Position numbers and translations under genes: made by a program
Origin: Hydractinia echinata
Taxonomy: Eukaryota > Cnidaria > Hydrozoa > Anthoathecata > Hydractiniidae
Assembly: GCA_030067915.1 (NCBI GenBank)
Contig: JASGCC010000372.1
Span: forward strand, 62,001 to 126,000
Direction of reading: 5' to 3'
Length of the DNA stretch: 64,000 bases
The notes under the pieces: generated by a model
Told to the model about the DNA's origin: nothing
The model's input: the letters and a program-made list of their open reading frames with translations, nothing else
The model's database searches: none
Shown here: positions 21,294 through 34,900 of the stretch, piece after piece
Layout of the letters: every line of letters begins with the position of its first letter
How positions within the stretch are numbered: the stretch's first letter is position 1

Positions 21294-21985
21294 ATGAGAA
21301 GGAAAGAAACTCTTCTTACCCTCTTATCTGGAGGAGGAGGGGAAAGGGGTGCCAAAAATGCTCGACATTCATAACTTCCCTCATGTTGGATTGTAAGTCA
21401 GAAAACTTGGTACAAATGATTTCTGTCACAGGACAATTAAAAGATCATGCCTCAAATGATGACTGTCTGCAATCATCAAAGATGTATTGTTTGGCATTCA
21501 TTTTTTTGCGATATTTGCTAAAATAGAATTGAAGTTCGAAAGAATGTGATGCGTCTTTTCAGTGAGATGCAACTATTATTTGGTTAAAAATATTTTTTTT
21601 AAGGAATCCTTAAAAGGCGGCATGCAGGTATTACATAAATTAAAAAAATAATGACAATGTTGGAACAGAGGAAATTTTACTAGCAGTTGAAATAAAAAAT
21701 TCCCCTCGTTTTTACCAATAAAATATAGCCCTTTTATACGCATGAAATTTCCGTTTAAAAGATAAAAACAATAATACAAGATTATTCCATCGGATGCTAA
21801 CCAGCTTTCAATTAACATGACATATCCCAACTGAATTTAAAATAAGGGTTGAAACCAAAGAAAACTTGTGTTTCTAATCACTGGCACGAACGCAATATTT
21901 TTTTTGGTGCAGTCTTTATTTACTTTTAATAAAATATATTATTATATAATAAATTCTTTTATAAAGGTCTTGTGATATTAATATA
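21294..21985. other. Non-genic stretch
   Basis: AT-rich, with no supported coding or RNA feature. Confidence 0.5.
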
Positions 21986-22136
21986 AAGGCGAATCTCCAC
22001 TGGACAATATTCGCGACGATTTTTGTGACGAAAAGTAGAAACCAATTCAATTTTTCGTCATGACGAAAACCGCGACCAATCAAATTCGAGTATTGATGAC
22101 GATCGTCGTAAAAATCGTCCCGTGGAGATTCGCCTT
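21986..22136. mobile_element. 151-bp TIR MITE (AAGGCGAATCTCCAC ends)
   Basis: The left end AAGGCGAATCTCCAC mirrors the right end GTGGAGATTCGCCTT. Inside are CGACGAT- and GTCGTGACG-like motifs in both orientations. No ORF. A target duplication cannot be fixed with certainty because the flanks are simple TTAATA-rich sequence. Confidence 0.8.
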
Positions 22137-22389
22137 AATACAAAGTCAAATACAGGAAGTTTTAATTTTAATCCCTTGTTGGCTTTTTCTTTTCATTTAT
22201 GAAAATCTTTGTACTTGAAAGTTGATGATACAAGTACCTGTTAGCGAAACCAACTAGAGTTTCGAGCACAGATCCCCCCATCCTGGACTTTTTAACTGTA
22301 TTGAAATTTTATGGCTTTTCCTAATTATATATTAGGAAATTATTTTTATATCTTTCAACCTGCTGAGTAATTCGTCTCATCTCTGTCTG

Positions 22390-22800
22390 ATGAACGTTCC
22401 TTGTAAAAATTATATGCTCATATGTGTAAATGCATGTTTATTTGATTGGGAAGATTTTGCATTCTATGCATTTACACCATGTTTACTTAAACACCAACTC
22501 ATAAAGTATTTTTGGGCAGGAGAAACAGGAGTTCCTGTTGTTTCAAACTGGTTATATCAGTGTTGTTATTTTAAATATCAAGAAATACTAATTTAGTTCT
22601 CCTGGTAAACACATACTGACTTTGCTATCGCGTCCAGAAGAAAATGGAGGGAAGCTTGGCTCTATTAATTAGGCTATTAATTAGGTGTCTGCAAAGCTAA
22701 AGATGTGGCAATTCTGTCTGATGCAGCCAGAAATATCATCAGTTTGTTGTTGAGTGATGGTGCAATGATATATATACCGCTCTTAATACTTCCCGATCAG
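22390..22800 (+). pseudogene. DIRS-type retroelement remnant
   Basis: The + strand carries motifs in the order expected near the end of the RT/RNase H region of DIRS-like elements: FAFYAFTPCLL, ETGVPVVSNWLYQCCYFKYQ, then in the following frame THTDFAIASRRKWRE. After these comes a recombinase-side motif, LSDAARNIISLLLSDGA. Several stop codons and frame changes interrupt it. Only a short decayed piece remains, with no RT active-site box. Its assignment rests on remembered motif similarity to DIRS elements. Confidence 0.45.
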
Positions 22801-25119
22801 CATTGTCAATCACAATGGAACCTTAATATGTATTTACGTTTCGAAGGCGACATATTGTGAACATTTTTTCAGATTTTCTAAAATTTATGGAGGCAGACCC
22901 GTATTTTACACTCTTAAAATTATTTTTAGCAAGATCCCTGGTAGCATTTGAAAGTACCTATAATCTCAGCCGCAAGATAAGAAGGACGTGTACTCTAGAA
23001 TGTACAAGTGTATATACCAAGCTTTTTTCTTCTAATTCCACGGAAAATGCCCCAACCTCCAAAGCAAGAGCGTAAGGACTTTCTTTAGCTCGTATTAAAA
23101 AAGCAGGGAATTGGAACATTTGGAACGCTTTCCGAAAACGTTACAACAAACGTATTTTAAGAGACTTTTAACAATTTTGAGTTAAATACTTTATGATGCG
23201 AAGATCAGTTGAAAATATTTCGTTCAGTTTGCGCTTATAAAAATACACGATCTGTGATTAATCGAAAACATTTATTATTTCTGAAACAAAAATTCAGGAA
23301 AGCGAATGAAACTTTCCTATTCTCTTTCTTTTTTAGGACTCGATTTTTCTGTTTAGCCCAAAATTTCCATTGTTTAAAAACGAAAATCTTTCGTCTTTGC
23401 AGTCGATTTCTGGCTACCTGCTACCTCAATGTTGGTAACCTAAGCATTGCCGGATGAAAAGCTAAATTTCCTTTCAAATGGGCATCTCAAAGTTAAGTGA
23501 TCCTAAGTTATGGCCAATAGACGGCATCTCAGGTTTTCGCCCTTGTTGCGACGCCAATTCGCATCAAGGAGTCTAAGGGATAAAGATTATTATACGTTTT
23601 TTCTTTTATATAAATATGCTGTATAATATCAGGCTGGGATTTCAGCTTAAAAACAATAAATCTATTGTTGAGAAAAACAGAGAAATAAAATTGCTGAGTA
23701 TTCTTAAAAAAAGCGCGCATCTGGAATGAACAACAACGGTGAACAACAAAGCATTCCACCCTTCATGGAAACAGAATATTAAAATGCTTATTGCAAACAT
23801 AATCATTTACCAAGTCCCAAGAAATTAAAACACAATCGTCAGTTTGCAAATATAGTGATGTGTTAATGTACGTATACAAAGTGTGTTATTAAAATTCCAA
23901 AAAGTCTCGAATGTGAATAGTTTCTACAAATATTCAATTCGGTCACATTGATATTAATGCTTACAACACAAGATTTAGGAGTAAACTACGAATAGTAACA
24001 TTTCATGAAAGAAGTGGTGACAATCACAGATCAAAATTATGATTCTTACAATTTGTAACATTCCTTTGCATATTCGAAACAAGTGTTATTTTTATATCAA
24101 GTTTTTTATGTTAGGTAGTTAGTTCAAAGTTTCGATAAATCATAAACTATGTATCGGGTCTGTTTTTCCCCTCTCTTAAATGTTAACAGGTGTGTATTGT
24201 TCGAAAGCAACTCAGATTGAGGATTACCTGCAAATAAAAACAAAGCGAAGAGCTACACTAAATTTCTTTATGATCTTATGATTTTAGTACCACAATTTTG
24301 TTATGCAGTTGTTGCAGGAGAGACGGTTTGCAGGTGTCATCCTGTTTTAGTTGAAATTTGTGCGTGTCCAACAAGCAAGTAATATGAACAACAACAATTT
24401 ACGGTAAAAATAACGTTTTTACTCAAAAATTGTGTACAGAAAAGTGCGACATTAACTCTCCAAAAGTTTCGTAATTTTTTTAAAATAGATAAGCTACGTT
24501 TGTTGAAGTTTCTTAAAATTTTAGTAATCAGAATTCGATAAACATGATTCTTATAAAAAATAATAATTCATGTTTATTTAAACTTAATTATTAAGTTATC
24601 AAATGAATATCGAGCCCTAAGAAAAAATTAAAAAAAAACCTTGTGTGTTAACAGCCCTACACTAGTAGCATTTCTAACTTCCCTACAAAAAATTTTAAAA
24701 ATATAATAGTGCTTATATATATATATATGTTTAAAGACTCCATTGTATTTATACAATTAGTATTTAATCTGTAACTATGGTTACTGTTAAACTTGTAATA
24801 TTTAGGAGAACTTTGTACGTTTTTGATTGCTTGAAAATGGGTGTGTGAAACACCCGAAACGTCGCAAATTATGTAGTTTTTTTTGTTGTCAATGTATAAA
24901 GACAATAAGAAAATCGAAATGGAATATCTGGACAATTTGAGGTAATAATCAAAGGTAAACTTAGGGTTCAAGACAGGTCAAGAATTTCTCCTGGATTGAT
25001 GATGAAAATTAAGAAAAGTAGGGATTGAATCGATAATCTTTCATTATAATTGAAAATATGAAAATATCAGAAGACTAGAAGATAAAGAACATTTGAGTCT
25101 CTTCGTTATTTCCCAGTTC
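22801..25119. other. Non-genic stretch
   Basis: No supported gene. It contains a second copy of the small dispersed repeat that begins TTTTAGTTGAAATTTGTGC (near 24347) and a short TA run near 24715. The small ORFs here have no recognisable features. Confidence 0.5.
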
Positions 25120-25149
25120 TTAAATACAAAATGAAGTGCAAATTAAAAT

Positions 25150-27180
25150 TAGCCAGTGCGAAGTAAAATAAACCAGTTTTGATTTAAGTGCAGTGAGAAG
25201 CGTCACCAGCTCTTGCTTGTTTGATGTATCGATCACAGCTACCTTTTTTATCACAATCTTTGCAACACCATGCAAATGGTCTTACATCATCTTCTTTATG
25301 GTTATCCACAGATTTATCAGGTGTGCCTGCTCCAGGGTGACCTGGCCGTAACAAATTTCCACTTTTATCGTAACAACACTGTTGTCTGGCTCCATATTGA
25401 CTTGTAGCTGAAGAGCGCAGGCAGCCATCAGCTCCTGGGTGGAAGTACCAGCATCCTGGAAGTCCGCTACCGATACAAGCACCGTCTATCTCCCAGTCTT
25501 TGTTAGATCGTTGTCAATTGCTTCCCATCCCAATTTGTACCATGGATTTTTCTGACTTTGCATGGACATTTAAAATTCTTATTTAAATCAAGCAACCACG
25601 CATTATCACTCTTTTCACGTTCGGCCCATTTCTTGCACTTTTCACAAGCGCAATTAGCCGCTGTTAAAAAGAGAATATTTGGGATAGGAATAATATCGTC
25701 AAGAAACTTTTTATCTCTGCAGTAAGATTTATTCCAATAACACTTTTTCTTTGCGCGACATTCTTCACATGCTTTTGTGCACGAGCAATCAGTTGCTTTC
25801 TTTTCCTCGGTACAATCTCCTTCCACTATCAATGTTGCACTTTTCCCTTTGGTATAATCATAAGTACTTTCATGATGAAACCCAAGAATACGTTGAGGAT
25901 CTTGAACAGTGATTTTTCCTTGACCTCCAACTTTTGTAATCGAAGCTGTATAGTCGTAATCCGGTGTATTAAGATTTGTTCCCACGTGCTGTATTGTGAT
26001 TGGATAGGAACCAGGCTTGAAATTATAATCTCCGAAACCAACCAAACCAAATCCAGGAGATTGATGAGATACTTCTCCGACATGCATTACATACCTTTCT
26101 GAATGACTCCCGCTGTGGTCACCAATTGTAATTCTAATTAATACGTCTTGGGTATCTGGAGGTGGCATCCCTCTATCAATTGGGTCTCGAGGGTCAGCAT
26201 TATTTTTTACTTCAGCCCCGTCCAAAACTCCGTCACCATCAGTGTCTGGATTTAGAGGATCAGTTCGGAGTATTTGTTCTTTTAAATTTGTCAACCCATC
26301 ACCATCAGCATCTGCATTTAAATCGTCCCTTCTCACTGGACTCATGTTATTTGAAATATTCAAATCCGTCAAGCAGAAGATCGCCATCAGAGTCAGGATT
26401 TAATGGATTGTGCCAATTTCTTCAACATTGATAACATTTCTTCGTGTTCGAGTTTTGTCTTTTTCAATGAACGATTGGTTTCCATAATATTCGATGATAT
26501 TAACAAGAGCATCTCCATCAAAATCAGCCAAGTATAAACTCTCACTGTTATTTGCTGATTTGAAAATAGTGAAGTCCCAATCATCCCAATATTCTGGCTT
26601 CTGATTGAACAGTATTCATCTTTGAACATGATTTTATTATCTGATGGAATCACACTGTAACTCTGAGGTAGATCAATGTGCATTTTATTTCGAACATTTT
26701 TCTCGTTGACACATAATTTTTCCATGTAATCGAATGGAACTTTGACGTGTATCCGAGGATTCGAACAATCAGTCGGTGTAGCTGGCAGTACGAAAGTAGC
26801 AGTTGACAATACAATCACACCAATTAAAATTGCGTATCGTTTACTTATTAACCAACCACAAAAGAATGCCATGAAACACGTGATCCATTTGTTGACATTA
26901 ATAGTTGTTGCCATAGGCTTTTTTAGGGAGTTTTTACTTTTAATATCATTTCATCGTTTTTGTACGTAATGTTGTGTGATACGTGACTGTTATGCGCGAT
27001 TGTGATGTTACTGGTTCCTTTTTTCAACTTCCCAGGTAACTACCACTCCTGCAGGGTGTGTCAGGCGAATGGATTTGATAAATTGTCCATAAACAACTGT
27101 ATTTTGCCATGTGCATTTTTTTTCAGCTAGAAGTGGGGCAACAAAGCTGCCAACACCACTATCAACGACCTGAATAGAGA
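25150..27180 (-). pseudogene. Decayed copy of the AMOP/TSP3 gene
   Basis: Reverse complement of this interval aligns from end to end with the + strand gene at 43131-45121. The similarity includes the intron-side polypyrimidine tract and acceptor before the exon (ending near 27180) and continues about 30 bp past the stop codon. Frame breaks visible by comparison are: extra bases near 26920-26930 that break the link to MATTINVNKW, two changes near 26690, loss of one A near 26603, one extra A near 26358 (TTCAAATAACATG against TTCAATAACATG), and a base change near 25545 before the AMOP region. Three pieces remain open (26914-26393, 26387-25503, 25482-25282). At its 5' end this copy reads VVDSGVGSFVAPLLAEK, which may be the ancestral frame. 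Introns were copied too, so this is a DNA-level duplication, not a retrocopy. Confidence 0.85.
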
Positions 27181-27189
27181 AGCAAAAAA

Positions 27190-28969
27190 GATATGAAATT
27201 AGGAGATTAACGCTGTTTCAAACAGAAAAATTGCGTTCTATATTTTTTCATTACTACATTTATGTTAAATGTGTGGGGGCTCCTTATTGGTTGTCATAAG
27301 TAAAAATCTCAATTATTTTGCGCAGGTAAGTGGCAAGGTTAGGGTTATTCTGAAGTTTGTTGAGTTTTTGAAAATAATTTATGCTGAAGCTAAGATTTCA
27401 AATACACCTTTTCCGAATTAGTTTTCTTTGATGTAACCGCTGCTATTTCTCAACTTTGTCAAAACAAAGTGAATGTGATTTCTGAAATCCTCACTTGGAA
27501 CTTAGTAAAATGTGAATATTTTGGTTCATACAGCAAAGAAACAACCAGTTCAACAGTTTTTTAATTTTATCCTAATTGACCTCTGCTTGAAACAGAAGAA
27601 GAACTTTGAGCGTAACATTAATACCACCAAAACAGCATTTTCACGTGTCGGATTAAGTTGCTGAATATGATCTTAATGTCAAAACATAAATTTTTTAAAA
27701 AACATGCAATTCGGGAAACATGTATTAACACTTTTTGTGTGACGTTAAAAAAATAGCGTTGTAGTTAAGGTTACAAGAAACGGCAAAGAGTCATAACCTG
27801 GAGAGCAGATATCAAAGCAATGCATTCTGGAGAAGGATTAAAATATCGGTTTTAATTAATACTTTAGTTCGTGTGAGAGTAATTTTTGCTACACAAGAAA
27901 GTTGGGTCGAGACAACACTATATTAAATCTATAATTCAATAAAGTTCTTTGCAGAATCTCCATTTTTTTATCCAATAGCAAAAATGTTTTGGAAGTCTTT
28001 AATCCTAAGGACCTCCTACAACACAAATTAAAATTATATGGGATTGCATTTAATTCAAATGTAATCCCAAATACTTAATTTCCCATTTTACCAAAATAAA
28101 AACGAAAGAAGGAAATGTAACGTGTGAGGCTGTCTCGTTCCAGTTTTGTAATATCTCTTGAAATAAGGATGATGTGTGCTGCAAATGAAAATTATTAGAG
28201 GGTATGGGGTTGGGAGAGAGAGTTGGGAGAGCTCCAAATTTTTCATCATATGACTTTAGATTTGGAATTAGGATATTGAATTCAAAGACAAAAATTCTTT
28301 CTGCTCTACTCTGTAACATTCCTTACAACAAAATGGTCAAAAATATTATTATTTTTTGGTGATTTAGTATTAATTTTTTTTATTTTTTTAAACGCATAGG
28401 ATTAGCTTGTTATATAGGTCTACACATTAGCAGGATAATAATAATAAAAATATTGAAACGTTAATAAACCAAGCGCCATCGTGACTAGGGCTTGTAAGGT
28501 TTTTTAGAGATATTTGGAGGAAAACTAAACTAAGTATAATCGTCATTCAACAATTTCACAATTATACCTTTTGGCCGCTTTCCAAGGAGTTTGAGAAACG
28601 AGCTCAAATATTCAAAATAATCCAACGTCATGCCTACATATTGATAAGCATCTCCAAAGGCATTCCGTAAATTTTGTTTTGGTTTATGCAGTACTTTTTT
28701 GTCCAAAAACACTCTTTTCTAAGAAATGAATTTATCGAATCTTCACAATTTTCTTCGAATCTTCAAAATTCAAAATTTCAAATGAACCCGAACGTTATAT
28801 ACTTTGGACCAACAAATATGTAGATACAGGCGTTTAAAGTTATTTGTTTATTTTCTCACCTTGAAAATGCTGGGTAGCTAAGAAGTAATACCGCCCTAAT
28901 TTTGCGCCTTTCTTTCAAAAAGCTTCACTTATGATAAAACAGTTCTTAGAGGCGTTCGAATGATTATGA
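27190..28969. other. Non-genic stretch with two short minus ORFs
   Basis: The only candidates are minus ORFs at 28050-28319 and 28530-28712. The second reads DYFEYLSSFLKLLGKRPKG with balanced composition and could be a terminal exon, but I recognise no family and see no neighbouring exon. Confidence 0.35.
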
Positions 28970-28971
28970 TA

Positions 28972-29513
28972 CAGTAGACGTCCGTTAATTCGAACACGCA
29001 AGGGACTAAATTATTTGTTCGAATTAACGAATGTTCGGATTATCGGAAGTTCAGAAAAAACAAGAATTTTAATAAACTTTTATAGGTTTTATGCTAATAT
29101 AACTTTATTACAACTTTACTAAACTTTTTATAAAAATCTTTTAACGTTGTTTGCTTGGCGATGGCAAGGCCTCCAAATTCCTTGTAAACTTCATTTTATT
29201 GGAAATGCCAATTTAATTGATAAATTGAAAGAAATTTTGCCATTGATGCAATAAAAATGAATAAAAGTGAAAACGTTTTTTTATTTTCCCATAAAATTTT
29301 ATTTATCGATACACAAAATTTCGAATTAACGAGCATAATTCAGCCTTGGGACTAAAAAATTGTTCGAACTAGCGAAATGTTCGAATTAGCGGAGTTCGAA
29401 TTAAGCAGCTCAAAATATAAGACTTTATTAAACCAAACTCAAGGACTGGGCAATTTGTTCGAAATAACGGAAAGTTCGAATTAAGCGGCATTCGAATTAA
29501 CGGACGTCTACTG
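28972..29513. mobile_element. 542-bp pogo/Tigger-like MITE, TA TSD
   Basis: The left end CAGTAGACGTCCGTTAATTC and the right end GAATTAACGGACGTCTACTG are exact complements, flanked by TA on both sides (28970-28971 and 29514-29515). Internal ATTCGAATTA motifs resemble those at 1975-3480. Non-autonomous, with no ORF. Confidence 0.92.
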
Positions 29514-29515
29514 TA

Positions 29516-30660
29516 GGTCCCTTCATAGCACTTTGGCCACACTCTCCCTAGATTAAAAGAACAGCTACAACATGTGCTTTAAAAATGAAATCTAATTCCT
29601 AACTCGAGGCATACACCATTTATTTAGAAATTAGATTGTGTATACAATATTTTTTTTGATTCAATATGTTGAATCCAATTTGTCGAATTCGAGATTTCAA
29701 AATTTTAGCTTTTCAGGTTTGTTGAAAAAAACTTTGACCAATTAAAAAGATTTGTTCACCATTGTAAGTAAAACAAAATTCTTTGAGAACATTTATATTC
29801 GATTATATTAAGTAGCCTTTTGTAGCATATTACAGGCTTACCAATAAGAAAATAACACCCGAATAAATCGCTCCCCTACTGGGCAAGCAATCTGAACAAA
29901 TAGAATAAGTTTATAAACGCATATTTTATCCCAAAATCTTTTTATCTATTTTATATTTTCTTTTTTATATATTTTGGTTCTTTTTTACTGTAAATAATAG
30001 AAAATAGAACATTGATTTCCATGTGAGATGAAGTGATATCGCTCAGCCAGAAAAACGTTTTTGGAATTGGAGGCGCAATTAATGGCTCAGCTAGTTTCTC
30101 ATTCCTCAGAATTGGGCGAGCCTTTGCGTGGCAAAGAGCAATTGCTCTCCCCTTATTGATAGGCCTGATATTACATCATCAGGTAAAATGCTTTTATTTA
30201 ACCTGATAATGTAGTAATATACTTTAAAAACTTCATATTTTAGTTGAATATAATATGTTCTGAAAGCACTTTGTTTTACTTACAATTTATTTATTTATTT
30301 ATTATGAATATTTACACAGGATGTACACTTCAGTAAATAATTACTGCTATTATTGCGTGTCCTGATAATAAAACAAAAAAGAAAGAATATATATATATAT
30401 ATATACATACATACATACACACATATACACACAATATATATATATATACATACATACATACATACATACACATACACACACATACACAAACATAATAAAA
30501 CATTATGTAAAAAGCCATGTAAAAAATGCATGCGACTGAAACAAATAACATAGAAAATTGAATACCACTCTTGAAAGACTAGAAGATAGGAGTGTTCAAG
30601 ACGAATGAAGGGACAAACATACATATTAGTATAATTAACTGAAAATAATAAAATTATTTG
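29516..30660. other. Non-genic stretch ending in microsatellites
   Basis: No gene supported. A compound (TA)n / (CATA)n / (CACA)n microsatellite lies at about 30387-30490 and produces artificial tyrosine/isoleucine/cysteine-rich ORFs. Confidence 0.6.
30387..30490. repeat. Compound TA / CATA / CACA microsatellite
   Basis: Runs of TATATA, CATACATA and ACACACA follow each other in two rounds. It lies just beyond the 3' end of the LINE remnant, where tail-derived microsatellites are common. Confidence 0.9.
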
Positions 30661-30664
30661 CAAT

Positions 30665-30965
30665 TAAAATGACTGATGACTCTATTCCTAAAGTTTGGAA
30701 TGACTCTGTTCGCCGTATCTCTATGGGCAGTGTATTGAAATTTTTTTTACACCCATAGAGAAAAAGCCAGATTTTGCGAGCTCGAGTTTCACTTTAGGAA
30801 TAGATAACATTGTAGAGTTTTGACGAGTATTCTGACAATGGATATTAAATTCAAAATAACTCTCTAAGTCTTCACAAATATTACAATCTAAACATTTCTT
30901 TACAAGAAGGACTGCGTGCTTATATATTTCATCAATAACGCACGTCGCTTCTTTCTTCTCTCTTC
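30665..30965 (-). pseudogene. Non-LTR retrotransposon (LINE) RT C-terminal remnant
   Basis: The minus strand encodes NTRQNSTMLSIPKVKLELAK followed by SGFFSMGVKK and, after a frameshift, FNTLPIEIRRTESFQ. This order (NTR, basic stretch, S-x-x-x-G, then N-x-LP-x-x-IR) is the familiar C-terminal signature of many LINE reverse transcriptases. It runs into the N gap at 30966, so more may be hidden there. Not functional as seen. Confidence 0.6.
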
Positions 30966-30990
30966 NNNNNNNNNNNNNNNNNNNNNNNNN
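30966..30990. other. Assembly gap (25 N)
   Basis: A run of N. The true length is unknown. The gap separates the LINE remnant from the PARP3 5' flank and may hide sequence, possibly including N-terminal PARP3 exons. Confidence 1.
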
Positions 30991-31421
30991 AGTGATGGTA
31001 ATGGTAAGAATGAAGTTTTTGCTTATGTCAGCATTTTTACTATGACGTCACGAAAAGCGTGACATTGATTCAAAATTGTTGTTGTCTGTTTGAAATACAT
31101 TGCTCTTGAAATAATATTTTACTGGTTATTGGGTAACTTGCCCCAAACTCAGGAAATCGGGTAACTTATGTAATATTCCTTTAACGAAATAAAGCTATAG
31201 TAAAAGTTGAAAGAAAAGGTGATTTTATAGAAAATAATTTTGATAAACTATATTTAAGATAAACACTACGATATAATGAAATAACTGGCTTAACGATTAA
31301 GCTAAGCACGTTGTTTTCTGTTCCACACAAAATGACTTTTTCTCACGAAGCGTAGGAGTTAATAAGTGAATGATATTTCATTTGTATTATCACCTAGATC
31401 CCAGCGCCTGTTGTCTCCATT

Positions 31422-31463
31422 TTATATTGGGACAGCGAATTTCGTCACGCTATCCCAATATAA
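31422..31463. repeat. Small inverted repeat
   Basis: 16-bp arms TTATATTGGGACAGCG and CGCTATCCCAATATAA with one mismatch, around a 10-base loop. Possibly a tiny MITE upstream of PARP3. Confidence 0.75.
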
Positions 31464-31948
31464 GAAAAAATCAATAAGCATGTGTAACAAGGTTGCAGTT
31501 TTAGTCTGAACGAAATCGCTCTAATGATTTCTATTTAATATATTCAATGAATACATTTTAGATTAGGATAGGATTGTTATCTATGCTCTGAGCGGTTTCT
31601 TGCTTTTATAATTTACTGTTCCTTCAGCTGAACGATAGAGCAAAACACAGAGATGGTACGATTTTATTGGTAAGCTGCCTGTTTTAAATATTCGTACAAA
31701 TATTTGCGAAGCGAAGAAATACTTCGCGCGTAATATTCTTCCGCGCATTAGGAATAAAAGCTATTTTCGCTCATCTAAAGTTTTTCGCGACTTTATACTC
31801 TTAAAAACACATTTTTTGTTCAAATTTGAGAGTTTTAGTAATTCTTTTTATATCCAGTTTTCTTTTTTAAATTTTTTTCGCATAAATCAAACTGACGAAC
31901 TCTTTGTACGCAAGCGCGAAAATCGGTACGAATAACATAATTTTTCAG

Positions 31949-34900
31949 TGTCAGCGTTTAATATGAGTGACCTTTTAATGACCAAGACTCTGCTGTAAAA
32001 GAGTTCCATAAGAAATTTAAAGACAAAACAAAAAACAATTGGGATGATCGAAGTGATTTCAAACCCGCATCTGGGAAGTATACTATGATCGAAATGGATG
32101 CTCAAGATGAAACAGATAATCAAAACATGGAAGAAAAGGTAGAATTGCCAATGTTAATTGTTTGCAGATACAGTCTGTAAAATAATATCCATATTTTGTC
32201 AGTCTGTTCAAAGTGATAGCTTATTTTCCTGTGATAGTTCTGTAATTTGTTAGAAACAAGGGTGTTATTTCATTAGAAAAAGTATTATAATTATAATTGC
32301 ACCTATAATCATAGTAATAACCCCGTCCATGTATATTTTATTACACCGTGCTAACAGACAGGCAAGAATGCACAACATAGCAATGAAGAAAATATGTGAT
32401 TCCCTGCGATGTCATTCCCTGTGGGTGATTTCCTGTAGAATTTTTCATAGGCTAACGGCTAGTAAAAATATTTGTACCCATGAAATGACTATCGCATAAG
32501 TTTTGCCTATCTATTAATGTTTATTTTAGTATAAAGACAACGTTTCTTTTATAGCTAGCCAACTTGGACTCAACTGATGGTACACCAGCAAAAATTACAA
32601 AGCCATGTTGCTTAGATGCTGCAACACAGAGTTTAATTAAATTGATCTTTGACCAAGATATGTTTAAAGAAGCTATGTCTCAAATGAATATAGGTAAATA
32701 CATGGGAGTATTTAACAGAGTCGTTAAAATAAGTCAAAGATTTCTGTGCCAAATTTATAATAACATGGCATCCACAAAGTTGTTTTTTTTTAAATTTTTT
32801 TAGAATTCTTTGCAAAAGTAAATATTTCTTTGGCTGCAACATGGCAAACATTTTGATCTTATTTTTTTGTAGATGTTAAGAAAATGCCGTTGGGAAAGTT
32901 AAGTAAAACTCAAATTGCAAAAGGATTTGAAGTAAGTTGATTCATTTTCTTTGGTCTCTTACACGTGTTTAACCCTATTTATACTGTAGCAGTTGGATTT
33001 CACCACCAACTCACTTTCATAATGACTCCTAAAAAACTGCTCTAATTCGTAACATTTTTCTATTAGGTAACTTTTCATAAATGATTTTTGAAATTCCTTT
33101 TGGGGAGTTGCCATGGCACCTGGTTACTAAATGTGGTCCCAGAAACTCTGACTTTTTGAGCATTGTGGGGAACCATTTAACAAACAAAATGTGCGTCCGA
33201 ACCAACCCAATCAAGTTATAATAGTCAACAGCGAAAACACTTGTTCTCAGAAAAATAATGACACCATAGCAAAATTGTTGTTGTCAGCAAATTTTTTCCC
33301 CCTCCAATCCATTTGCTTTCATGTCATACTATATTCCTTCAACGTTCCGTTAATATAGCTTAAAGGTCATTATAGCAAATATCAACAAGGATGTGTTTTG
33401 GAGGTTTCATCCATTCAAAAATCATTTGAGGTGAAATCCACCCCATAATTGATATTTGTTATCAAAAATGCTGGTATAAATAGGGTTAAGTGACCAGTGT
33501 GTCATCAGCGAAAACATTACTGCAACACCCTTTTATTTCATTGCAGCATAAACATTACGGCAACACGCTGTTTTTTATATTGTTTACAGATCTTGGAAGA
33601 TATGGAAAATGAGTTCAAAAAGAAAACAAAGAATAAATTACAGGAACTGACATCAACATTCTACACGTTAATCCCACATAATTTCGGTAGACAGCGCCCT
33701 CCAACCATCACAGATGCAGAAACACTGCAGCTGAAGATGGACATGTTAACTGTGAGTTGTAATTTTTTTTATTGTTAAAATCTTATACAGTGTCAGTTTG
33801 GATAGAAGGTTCAGGAAGTTCCTGTGTCACTCAATGCGGATAAGTCTTTCATTTTAGCTTACAATTTTAAGTATTTGATTCATTCAACTCGTCCCTCTCT
33901 CAAGCTCACAAAAACAGAACATTTGTTCAAGATAGAGAAGATCTGGGTAAGAACAGAAAATTAGCTTGAGAGCATGGGAAAAGGTACTTAGCATGTGTTT
34001 GAAGGAGAAGCTCGGGATATAAGGTTCTCGTGATGAGAAGGGTTTACTGTATTGTAAATAACAAACAAGTAAATTCTGACAACAAACAAGTTTTGCTTGA
34101 ATTTTGAATAAAGAGTTTTAAAATTGAATTTCAAGTTGGTTGTTTTCTCTGCACTGCAGCTGCATTTACAAATTTCTGCAGAATTTGGTTGGTCAAATAT
34201 TATTTGACTCACAGTTCTTTGTTTTTAGATTCTGGGGGATATAGAACTAGCCCAAGATCTGCAAAAACTGAAAGTCAAGAAAGAGCAGGTAAGTTTTGTT
34301 GTGATCTTCTCAACACTGAGTATGCATGCACAGGTCTGAAGTTGCCATGTTTTGTACTTAACCACATGATAAAGCTTTTCTGTTTTTTTCTGCAAAACCA
34401 AAGAGCTAATGAAGCATGAACTCTTTGACTTGTTTACCCCAAAATATTTTTATAAAATAATGTGTGTGATGCAATTTCCGAGTGATTGTGTTATCATAAA
34501 CTTAACATAATATCGTTGTATTTATGTTTGATTTATAGTTAGAAGAACCTCATCCACTAGATGTAAATTATGGTCTTTTAAATTGCGGCTTAACTCGTGT
34601 TAAACCTTCAGAGAATGCGTATAAGGTATGTTTCCTATGAATTAAAAAGATAGGGAAATTACTATGTTGACAACGTTGACAAAGGATCTCTAATTTCAGT
34701 GACTGATGATACGTAGAATGTGAGATTTAATGGTAGTCATATTTCTCAATGTTGTTTCTTGCTTCATCGAGATACCTTTTTGAAAATAGCAGGTTATAGG
34801 TTGGGCGCAATAAAAAAGTGTCTCAACAAGTTCCAGGACTTTGCTTAAGCTGCTTGTTTAAAATCTTATTACTTTGAGAACGAAAGCACTTAATTAAGCT

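Noticed and set aside
20633..21526. Long ORFs of SSPLL and REERRGEE repeats on both strands
   Set aside because: They are products of the GGAGA satellite, whose 5-bp unit leaves all frames open. No gene features flank them.
24657..24971. 104-codon minus ORF
   Set aside because: Low-complexity AT-rich translation with no motif, no splice context and no sign of conservation.
30295..30663. Hydrophobic Cys/Tyr-rich minus ORFs that look like membrane proteins
   Set aside because: They translate the TA/CATA/CACA microsatellite next to the LINE remnant.
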